Below, one piece after another: positions 1-10,500 of a stretch of 64,000 bases of DNA. Each line of letters opens with the position of its first letter. Within the stretch, counting starts at the first letter, position 1. The stretch is taken from assembly GCA_963556495.2 (NCBI GenBank), contig OY747712.1, positions 19,134,735 through 19,198,734 of the forward strand, read 5' to 3'. The DNA is from Valencia hispanica (taxonomy: Eukaryota; Chordata; Actinopteri; Cyprinodontiformes; Valenciidae). Both the position numbers and the translations under genes were made by a program. The notes under the pieces are model-generated. The model had not been told where the DNA came from. It saw only the letters and a program-made list of their open reading frames with translations, and did no database searches.

Positions 1-215
1 CACAATATGGGGGTTTAAAGATTGATTTAAATATAAATACTTAAAATCCATAAATAATTCAAACTAATTAAAGCTGTTTCTATGTCTTATCATTCATTAG
101 ACTATTTTCTACACAAGAAGTGATAATGTAAAGTAAAGTACAGAATAGAAGGAGCTGCTTCAGAAAGCAGGGCAGGATTAAAAATCACTGACTAATCAAT
201 GAGTGATTTAACATT

Positions 216-400
216 TTGACCGATGATTGTCTGGGAGGAAACAAATCAGAGTCCATCCATCCATCCATTTTCTATACCCGTCATTCCTATGCAGGGTTGC
301 GGGGGGCTGGTGCCTATCTCCAGCGGTCAAGGGGCGAGAGGCGGGGTACACCCTGGACAGGTCACCAGTCCATCGCAGACAAATCAGAGTATACTACTAA
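216..400 (-). repeat. Teleost dispersed repeat with (GATG)n 3' end, antisense
   Basis: On plus the segment starts with CATC tetramers and continues into a motif recognised as very abundant in fish genomes, with 'tacaccctggacaggt' near 348. Read on minus, it ends in a (GATG)n tail of the kind carried by Rex3/RTE-type elements and SINEs that share their tail. A second partial copy lies at 29364-29440. The frames inside it are not genes. The class (RTE-tailed SINE or truncated LINE 3' end) is inferred. Confidence 0.6.
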
Positions 401-479
401 AATAAACTAGACTACAGCACTGATTAAATCAACAGTTTTACTTTTGTTCTGAGTGTAAAGACTGCTGTCTTGACTGGGA

Positions 480-526
480 CTGACCTGGCTTGGCAGAGGT
501 CTGCGTTCTCCGAGTGCTTTTATAGT
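480..526 (+). repeat. Terminal fragment of dispersed repeat (GGCAGAGGTCTGC type)
   Basis: A 45-bp segment with 'ggcagaggtctgc' and 'gagtgcttttatagtt' matches the end of the larger copy at 54835-55190. It is a short relic of the same dispersed repeat. Confidence 0.5.
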
Positions 527-1045
527 TAAAACTATATAATTGAGGCAATTTCCCCCAAAAAATGACACTTGAATGCTAATCCTGTTGCAAAGGTCAGTTC
601 CTTTTATGATTACCTTTTGACAACATCTATTAAGATGAAAGAAATCTGATGTTATAAATGGTTTATAGATGACCTAGACAGGACAGAGAATGATGGAAAG
701 AGCAGCAGACACAGAGGTCCACTAGCAACCTGACAAAGAACTTACTTTTGTGCTTGTCAGGGAAAGAAAAAAAATGAAAATAATTGTTACCTTTTGACTA
801 ATTTTATCATTCTGTTTTATCTAATATTAATATTGATTTTATAGATCTTCTTTACATTGTCACGTTTGAGTTTGAAATTAAATACATTATGAAGTACATT
901 TCGATGTATTTGGCTTTAAGGAAGGGGCCACAATGCTCAAGAAAGCCTTTTTTTACTGCATAGGTTTCCTCCAAGAGGGTGTGGGCTCACACCCCAATGT
1001 TTCCAGGTCCAGGAATTGCCCCTGGTGAGACTCCTCCCTCAAAAC
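527..1045. other. AT-rich intron sequence, nothing recognised
   Basis: No coding signal, RNA gene or clear repeat end was seen here. It lies in the presumed 3' intron of the calcium-channel gene, between a repeat relic and a BEL/Pao fragment. Confidence 0.4.
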
Positions 1046-1049
1046 CACT

Positions 1050-1694
1050 TCTTCAGTTCCTGTGGAGAAACTTGAAAAAAGAAGAATCTCCAAGTGTGTA
1101 TGAGTGGCAGCTGCTCCCTTTTGGGACCACCTGTAGCCTATACTGTGCCACTTATGCTCTACAATAGCATGTTCAAGATCACAGTCAGCCTGGAGAGGAC
1201 ATCCGTGAGGCAAGATGTTAGTTGATAAACTCCGGGATGTGCTAGCTGATGGCAGATTTTGACCAAGACAGTGGGCCAGGCCTTCATCAACCCCCTTCCA
1301 GAATATGCTAGATTCACTAGCAGCAATATGAGGATAAATAAGAACCAGCTTGACTCAATTGAATCCACTTGGCCTCCAGTGGCACTGTCCTACAGACCTG
1401 CTTCATTACAAACATCTCCCAACTGGTGACCTTTCAGTGACAATTCAAAGCATTTACAGAACTCTGGCTAGCTTGTATGACCCTCTGGGGCTCATCAATC
1501 CTTTTACCACCGGATACGAGGTTTGGATTCAGCGTCTTTGTGACAAGAAAAGAGAATGGGACGACCCAAGACTTCCTGAGGACCTTCTGCAGACATGGAA
1601 GTTCTGGCAGGCAGAGTTGTCTGACTTGGAGAAGATCTCTTTAACTAGATGCCTGCAGCTTTCCACAAAGAACAATCCGTCTAGAGTTCAGTAA
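1050..1694 (+). pseudogene. BEL/Pao LTR-retrotransposon pol fragment (RT to protease/RNase H linker)
   Basis: Two separated frames carry BEL/Pao-type pol signatures. The frame ending near 1164 has the reverse-transcriptase motif 'VYEWQLLPFGTTCS' followed by 'CATYALQ'. The frame at 1350-1694 has 'LASLYDPLGLINPF' followed by a tryptophan-rich 'WDDPRLPEDLLQTW' block, the conserved stretch downstream of the RT in this superfamily. The DNA between them still shows related codons, but with at least one frame change and stop codons. No LTR, gag or integrase was found. It is a dead internal fragment in the presumed intron of the channel gene, on the opposite strand. Confidence 0.75.
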
Positions 1695-3533
1695 AAATGT
1701 ACTAGATCTTATTTAATTCATTTTATCTTATCTTCTTATTTGGGAAAAATGTCTTAGAGTATAATAGAAAAACTGTTACAGTAACAAATAATTCAAAACA
1801 ATTATAATTTTAAAAAGTTACCTTACTTTTTCTTTTAAATAAATGAAAATAGAATTTCAAGTTTCTTTATATTAGAATTGGTAAAACAATAAATAAAGCA
1901 ACGATTAAAAATTTTTACAATTCAATTCTACACATGAATAGTCTTATATATATGTGAGCCTAAAAATTATTTGCAACCCATGCTTTGCATTTAAATTTTT
2001 AATGTATCAAATGATTTTCTAATTTACTTGAAATTATAAACAACTAACAAATAAAGCAAATGATAGTGACAACTTGGCACATAAATTTTTTTAAAGCATA
2101 TAAAAAATCTTTCAAATACAAGTTCTACACAATAAAAACAGAGACTAAGACCTATAGGCAGCACTCACCAAAAGAGTTGCACAAAAATGATGCAGCTTTT
2201 ATTTGTTTTGTTTATTGTTGTTATCATTTCTTCCCAGTTCCCACAACAAAGGTCAATGTGTCAAGATTTCTTGAACTCATGACAGCAGTCATTTTAACAC
2301 TTGGCCACTAGAGGGACTGCGGGAAAGGGCATCTGACAACCCACTTGCACAAAAGCACTTCAGTACACTTTACCTATGTGTTTCAAAGCTGTATAGGATG
2401 ACAGTAAGTTACTTTGTAAGTGTAATATAAATTAAGCACACAGGAATAAAAAGGGTAGCAGCAGCTGATACAAAAAGGTGGTAAATGAGAGGAAGAGAGG
2501 AACAGAAAGGAGGAGCTGTCAAAAACACAAGGGAATCCAGTGCTTTCAGTTGTACATACCGGCAGCATCTGGGATGAGACAGCAAAGAGAGACAAGAGAA
2601 AACCAAGTAAATTTTATCCCTGCTCTTGTTTTAACCTGTTTCTTCCTCCTCTATTGAAATGGGAAGGAAGGATCAAAGGACAGACAGGGGAATGGTTCTG
2701 ACTATTCAATTGTATAATGTCACAAGGTAACAAAACATCTGTTTGGTTTCAACAAGATAAAACTTCCAGAAACTTGCTGAAACTACTCAATCTAACAAAC
2801 AAGCTACTGTAGCTCAAAGTTCTGAGTAAGTTAGTGTTAGTTTTGATTGAAATGTATCAGAATACACAGTGCATAGCAGGTTGATACACATAGGGCTGCA
2901 TAGCTGCAGATCAATCTATGTGCCAATGTTAGGCAAACACCATTTTTGTAGGGTTAGGGTATTATTGTGAATATTCACTGTAAATATATTTTATGGTATG
3001 GTGAACCTGCCAAAAAGAACTGGCAAATTAAAGCAAATAACTCTTCCCTTAAGTTTTTCAATGTCGTTAGCTTCTAAAAACAGGAATATGCAAGACAAAA
3101 GCTGCTGAGCAAGAAACAAGAAAAAGCAAGGGTTCAAAGCTCTGGGGATCACAGTCCAAATAAGAACCAACATCAAAATGACTTAAGCCTGTTCGATGAA
3201 GGCTCCGAGTTAGTTATTTACGAGCAAATTTGTTGCAAAGCAGCTTTCATGAAACATTCTGTTAAAGCAAGTCACAAAAAATCTCAATCTCAGCATCACA
3301 AACATGTTGCTGGGTGAAACTGCGCTCATTTGAACTCTCTGGTTTACCTGATTGACAGAGGTCTCATTCATGACTTTGGAGGATGCTATGTCAAAAAGAA
3401 TTTCAAATTTCTTTATTTAGAAAAAAAAGGTCAACACTGGATTTCCAAAATTGTTCTCTGAAACATTTTAAACTTTAAGATAAACCAGACAGTTGGGTCA
3501 AATGTACTCAACAGCACAAAACTCCCATTATAG
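1695..3533. other. AT-rich intronic sequence without recognised features
   Basis: About 1.8 kb of AT-rich DNA with only short chance frames. I looked for the next calcium-channel exon, expected to encode the 'EVQSEIERIFELA' region of the guanylate-kinase domain on minus. I did not find it here or anywhere below 4439, so that exon should lie beyond the left edge. Confidence 0.4.
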
Positions 3534-4136
3534 TAGGGTGACCATATTTAGATTTCCAAAAAAGGACACTTCGCCCAGTCCTAAACCACTTTCAGGACTG
3601 GGCCAAGACTTTTGATATTAACATATTGAAAGCGGGCATTCTCCATATGAGTATAATTAATAGTTAAATCGGTCAGTCAATTTATTGATGAATGCTCACT
3701 TTGCACAGCATTTTTAATATTTTTTGTGAACATGTGACCCAAGGGATCTTTGGCACCTTTGTCGTAAACAGACACACATATGTGAAAGTGAATGATGGAC
3801 TCCACCATCCATTTGTTGCGACTGGATGGTATATCTTTTGCAGTTCGTCATTGAAGCTATACTTGGGCTTTGAGTTGTAAACAGCAGCAAATCGGACAGC
3901 CCGCTGTCTGTTCCGTCAATAAATGGATCAGAACCACGCACTAGGCAGCAGCTCGGGGAGGACGTCACGTGACAAAAAAGGCTGTCGTATTGCATGCATC
4001 ACACCAGTAAGTTTAGTATGGTCCCCTGATAAACAATGAAAACCCAGAAATTTTCAACAATCTATAAAATCCCCCCGGAGGCCCGGGACAGCATGTGAAT
4101 AGTGAACCGGGGAAAAGAGGACAGTTGGTCACCCTA
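3534..4136. mobile_element. Non-autonomous hAT-type DNA transposon, 603 bp
   Basis: The ends are inverted repeats: 'tagggtgacca' at the left and its complement 'tggtcaccct(a)' at the right. Eight-base flanks (cattatag at 3526-3533, caataaag at 4137-4144) match at 6 of 8 positions, the target duplication size of hAT elements. The same termini bound the 184-bp element at 33902-34085, so these are two members of one family. No transposase is encoded; the frames within are chance. Confidence 0.75.
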
Positions 4137-4438
4137 CAATAAAGCAACTCAGTATATTAAAGGCGAAGTTTGAGCCAATAATGCAATGAAACAAAGAAGA
4201 GTGCAGCTCTAACAAATTAAGTTCCAATTAAAACTAATTAGGAAGTATATGGGAGCTGCCATAAGGGAAGCCAGATGTTCTAGAGGGCAATAATATGAAC
4301 TTATTTTGGAAACGATTCAGTTGTCTTTTCCATGAGTGAGGCTATTGGAGATGTGTTCTTGTCCATGCAATCCTATTACACAGAGAGAATTCACAAGGAT
4401 AATTAGTGTGCTGCCTTCCTGAATGATAAACTACATGC

Positions 4439-4548
4439 CTAAATTAGATCGTGTGTTGGACCGGTCCATTAAGGCCTTCTTGCCAGGGTTGTTGAGGATA
4501 GAGCGTTTAGCCAAAGATATGTCAGCCGTCACCCTCGTAATAGTGATT
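4439..4548 (-). CDS. cacnb: cacnb exon: guanylate-kinase domain, 110 nt, GC donor
   Basis: Encodes from '[16 protein letters not shown]' to 'DRSNTRSNL'. The acceptor is CTCCAG just above 4548. The length of 110 nt agrees with my recollection of the vertebrate exon. At the 3' end the exon is followed by GCATGT rather than GT. The expected phase (one base of the next alanine-type codon) fits only this point, so a GC-AG intron is the simplest reading. Confidence 0.88.
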
Positions 4549-7500
4549 CTGGAGAGGATACAAGATAACAAGCATTTTTTCACAGGTTTTTTTTAAATCA
4601 AAATTTACTGTGTATAAAAAAAAGAGTCTTGACAATGACAATTAAAGGAATCCTTACCTCCCTTCGAATCTGTGTTTTAAAAAGTCAAAAAGTGCTTTTT
4701 GCATCATATCAGTAACCTGGAATTACACAAAAAAATATAATTCAGCTTGTTACCTTGATATGCTTCTACTATTTATTTATAAATTATTTGCAATTACCAT
4801 TAAGTATGTTATCTCTTTGTCTTTTCTCTGTTTAGAAGGTATGCTTGACCTGATGCTTTTCACGAATGAATTGAACAGACCACATTTTCCAGCATTCCTA
4901 GTGGTGCCCTCAACACACTTCCCTTGGTCTTTGGCCAATGATTACATCACGGAGTGTATTCTTGGGCTACATTGAACTCTGCCTTCCCTCTAAAACCCTC
5001 GGACGTGTAAGGAGGTGCACATCGATAGCGAAAACTCCCCTTTCTTGTTCTTAACCTGCAGGACCAGTGATGAACTCTCATCAGATGTTCGAAGTGCTTT
5101 CTGTCCTGCGATCCATTCCTGTAAGTGCAACCAGGAGAGCTTGCTGGCAGCAAGAACTGTTCCAAGGCACTTCTTGAAGAAGACGGGCCCCAGCTGAGTC
5201 GCAGCCTTGACGCCCTGCAACAGAATCGTGTTTCCAAAAAGACCTCACCGTGATGATGGCTGTTTGCCCAGCCTTTTGACACTTCTGCCCCCCTTTTTCC
5301 TTGTGGACAGGCGGGTTTGCCTCGGACGGGTAAGCCATCCTCAAATTAGGGTCAATCCAGTTTCATTTATTTCTACTCTTAAGTGTCTGGGCAGATAGGC
5401 CAGAATGACTCAGAGATCGTTCCTTGTTGGTTTAATGTGTCGTAAACTCTGAAACCACTGTTTGCTCGTTTAGCATTGCCATACACTGGTATTGAACTGT
5501 TTATTTGCTGTGTTCAAAGCTGGTTGTATCCCAAAAGGGATCCACTGTTTATTTCTCTCTCTCTCTACCTCTCCGTTCTCCCCACACTCTCCTGCATTCG
5601 ATTGTTTATTCTGCAAACCATCGCGTTCGATCCGGCACCCAACACTCACAGCTAGACCGCATGGCTTCCATTGTTAGTCAATGCTAATTTTATTGTTCTT
5701 TGTTCTCCACACCAGTATTAGCAGACCCCATTGTTGGCCGAAGCTAATCGCATTGCCCTTTGCCCCACTCTGTCCTTTGTTAGCACTTTAGCTTCAAGCC
5801 CAGCTCATAAACATCCGAATCATTTCTCCAACTCCCGCGCGCTCAGCATATACACCCCTCCTTCTTTTATGATAAACAATGTTTTGAAATTAATCTGTGA
5901 AACTTATTGTTTGTTCCATCCACATATCCATTTCCTAAGTTCAGTAGTAGTAGTTGCATGCGGTGGGATAGATAGGAATTATTGATGAAAGGCATTGGCT
6001 GTAAAGTTGATGTATTTTCTTAACGTTTTCTGTGTTTTGTCCAGTGTGTGGGTGCAATTACTGTCCACAGCCTGTGAGCTTATCCTTCTAGAAGAGACTG
6101 GTTGTCTTGTACAGTCTACGTGTTCGAAGAACTGGTACCCCTATCTTTAATTAGCAGATTTAAGCTTGAATTTCATCAATAATTATGTCAGTATTAAATT
6201 ATTGATCATACTTATTGATGCTTGTGTAAACGAGACATTTATCGCACTCGCTGTGTCATAAAATTTTCTTTACTATAGACCTGATCTGACCTGCGCTTAT
6301 GTGTTTAGCTGTATCTCTTTTCCGAGATGTCCTCACTGACAAAGCTACAGCTTTAACGAATTCCTTTGTATTTTCTTATTCATGCCCCTCTGAAAAGTAC
6401 TTCAGGACCAGTGTTTTTTTTTTTTTTTTTATCTTTCTACCTTATTTCCTCTTAGGCCCCAGCCAGTTGAGCCAGATAGGCACTTATAGTTAGCCCGTTT
6501 CTGCTGGATGATTCTTCCTAATAAACAGAAGATGCTCCTCTCCAATGCTGACACAACACATGCTTCCTCATGTTAGAGAATGCGCGCAAAGTCAATGAAT
6601 CTAAGCAGTTGGCTGGGCTTTCTTAAATAGACAACTTTTCACTAATTGACATTTTAAAAATGAATTGAATGTTACTGTTTTGAATTATTTAGAATAAATT
6701 GGATCTAAATCTGATAACATGATTAGATGTATTCGGAATAAACTGTATTTATTTCTATAATCTGATATGAACTGAACTGGTTTGTCTTGGAAAATGTGTT
6801 CAGATGACATTTGTTGCGAATTGTTGCTATAAAATAACTGAATTGAATCAAAGGTCAAAATAAACTCACCTCTAAGCCCTTTAGTGATGGTCCCATCAGA
6901 ACCACAGGTCGCATTGTAGGCACTACATCATACATGGCCACCTGTTCCCCCTGTATACACAAAGAGATTGTATTAATAGCAGAATTCTAGAATATTGGAG
7001 AGGAAATGGCGCTCTACACACCTAGAGGATTCCTATTTAACCTGGAAAAATAGTCTGCTGCTGTATAAAAGGAACTTTTGACAAGCTAGAACAGCATAAT
7101 TTTCATCATTAATAACGTATTTACATTTTTGTAGATAACCAGTAGAAAACAATTTGAAACCAGTGATCTCATAGGCCCACCTCTAATGTGACTGGTGACC
7201 ATAAGCAAAAGTAAAAATAGAAATCTTTCATGCTCCTCTCCTCCTCCTTTATTTTTGGTGTATTTTAGTGACTGCATTGCCACATACAGGCTTGGCATAA
7301 TTATTATAACCTTCATGCTCGAATGGATTAAGACATTTCTACTAAGGAATGTGTGTTTAAAAGGAACTTTTTAAAAACAACAAATATAAAGATTGTGGGG
7401 ACAGTGCCTAAAGTCCTCAAATCTGATTTGTAATGAATGTGTGAAACAAAATCGTTTAAAATTAAATCCTGAGCACTGTAAATTTATACTGTACTTACTG

Positions 7501-10500
7501 TAACTAAAACTGTATGCAATGTGAGAAGAAGTCCTTGATGGCATGCAAATTGTTACATGTAGCAAGCAAACCATGTGCATATTTTGTATTAAAATAAACA
7601 TAGTATATACATCAAAGACACAATTTAGCTTTGTCACTTACCGGTTTCTTTTTCACCTGCTGATTGGCTGCTCACACATAAAGAAGAAGCCAATATTAAC
7701 TTTATTGTCATTAAGGACAGATAAGTATGCATTTAGTCTAGTTCAAGGCACAAACTGACCTTGTGAAGGAGGAGTGTATTTCTTTGAGCTAATATCTTGA
7801 GCTACTTGAGCTGCTGCTTTGCTAAAACAAGAAATTAGCTTTTATTAACAGATTTGCTAGGTTCACAGCTTCACTCATAGATCTCATCCATCCATCCATC
7901 CATCCATCCACCATCCATTTTTTCTATTCCATTCCACTATTTTGTAACATTTCTTGTTCAGGCACCAGTTAAAATGAATTAATTGTGATTAATATTTTTG
8001 TTGAGTATATCTGAAAATGTAATATGTTAACTGTTTGGCTCCTCATTTAAAAAGTGGAAGTTGTTCAGTCAAATAGAATTCTGTACATACGTGGCCAAGG
8101 CCTTGGCAGCTTTCCTGGCTTGGACTTCTCTTCTGATAAGAATGGTTTCCAGGTTGACTGGACTTGGGACAAAGCCCACCACACCATCTTCCTTCACCGG
8201 TCGACCGATCCACCAGTCGTTGTTAAATTTCTGCCAATACAAAGCAAAACAAACAAGAAAATGGACTGTAAATGAAAAAGGTTGATGCTGATGTTCTCCA
8301 GTGTTAATTGCAGATAATGCATCATTAAATACAACATCTATCCTCCTAAATATGTGGCAAAACTTAATAAGCCAAGTTGTTCTAAGGACCACAAGACTAT
8401 AAAAATGTGTGTTTCAGTAACTTCAAGACAAGAATAAACACTTGAAGCATACATATTGACTGATATGCTTCAAGTGTTTATTACTGTTAAATGCAATGAT
8501 AATGGCGTACAGCTAAACAAACTTAAAATTCAGTTTGCCAGAACATTTGAATATCAGATAAGATAATAAACAATGATTTTTAATGCAGAAATGTTGACCT
8601 ACTGAACTCTTTTTGCATGAATTATTGCATCAATGTGGTGTGACAGAGTCAGTTAGCCCGTGACTCTGCTAAGGTGTTAAGATAGTTCAGGTTACTTTCA
8701 TAGTGGCCTTCATTTGTCTTTTTATTGATTCGAATATCTTACTTTCCTCTTGACAATATTCCATAGATCATCTATGGAGTCAATATCAGGTAGATCTGAG
8801 TGCAAATTAAAGGAGCTGTATGTAAGAAATGTATTTCAATTAATCATAAAATGGCCCTGATATATTACTACACATTAAGAAATCATGTTCATTTCAAATA
8901 CTTATATCACTGACAACAGTAGTACAGCCAGGATATTTACATATAAAAAGTGAAGTTGCAGCCCTCAACTAATGTTGATGTTGTCATATTGTGTTTGGGC
9001 CAGAAGAGCCCCCCTCCACCTATCTACCAATCATGAAGTCAGTAGTGTTTCGGCATCGGGGTTGCCAGCTCTGCTCTACTTACTACAGATGCAGCTACAA
9101 AAGTGTTTCGGATAAAAAGTGTCTAACGTTACTACACCTAAAATACCTCGTTGTCACTCAGAAACATGAAAAAGCATAACCCCGTGACAAAGTCCGAAAT
9201 AAAACAAGGATTTGTATAGGAGATGCCTTTGCAAGATGGAGACGGCAGAAAACAGAGAAGAATTTGAAGACAGATGCCACCGTAGCTAATTTTCTCCTGG
9301 ACAGGTAAGATTCATCTATGTTTGGCTAACTTGTACTTAATGTAAATGGACATTTCAAATATTCATGATAGTCAAACAAAGTTATGCATGTTCATGCGAA
9401 GTAAAGTTACGTTAGCGCATATGGAGGAGGAAGGTCATCGAATTGAACAAGTAAGGAATTGTTTGGGAAATAAAAACGGCGAGTCGTCATTGATAACATT
9501 AGCAATGCATTATCAGAGCCCGTTTCTCTGTTATTATGCTGAGACGCTGAGGAAAACAACATTAGCATGGGTTAGGGTTCTTGCTGGATCCTGCAGCCTA
9601 TCTGGAAACCTCGAGTCAGGGGGGAGAGGGAGGGGATACACCACTCTACAGTAATTTGACCATAATCTTACATACGGCTCCACGTTCAATAAAGCAAGTA
9701 TTGGGACACCTGACAGCGTGAGTAGATGCCAAGTCCTGCATAAAAATGAAGTCTGCATTTACATGAAGCTTGTCAGCAGAGGGAAGCTTAAATAATTCTA
9801 CAATTTCCTGATAGATGGCTGTGCTGACTTTGGATTTGATAAAACACAGTAGATTAACAACAGTAGATAACATGGTAACACATTTCTTCAATGATAGTGG
9901 AAGCATCAAGCTGCACATCTAGCACCTTTGATTAATTTCCACTCCATTCTTCCTCCAGATTCTGTTAACTTGATTTTTAAATCCAATGCAAAAATTTACT
10001 TTCATCTAAAATATAGTTTTTTTAAATAAAATTTGGAGTTACTTTAGTTACTTAAAGTGGAACTGAACCCCATGAAAAAGCATAACCCCGTTCCCTAGAT
10101 GATATTTGAAAAATTCTACAAAGTGGGCAGTGCCAGGAGACATGGAGGGGCCAAGTGTGGAGGATGAGCGGAGAGGGGAACGTGGGAGTGTGGTGAGGAG
10201 GACAGTGACACCTCACTTAATCTGACACTGAAACATGGACTGTGACCGAAGCAACATTGGCAGTTTTGCGACTGATCGACGTTCATCTGTTTTGAATATT
10301 AGCCTATGTTAGCATTACCACTCAGAGACTGGACCCATCCTGTCTCCCTCTGCCTCAGGCAGCGCTGACTCAGCGCCCTGAGCCAGCGGATCTTTTAGAT
10401 TTTAGGTAGAGGGAGGCTTTATGAAGCCCAGCGGCCCCGAGCCGTATCAATTAGAGCCGCTGGCTCAGGGCGCTGGCTCAGGACGCTGAGTCAGCGCTGT

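Noticed and set aside
4947..5344. Overlapping frames on both strands about 5.0-5.35 kb
   Set aside because: No recognised protein and no splice fit with the channel gene; within a dispersed repeat.
9346..9654. 102-codon plus frame
   Set aside because: Entirely inside the non-autonomous element at 8811-9682, no motif.
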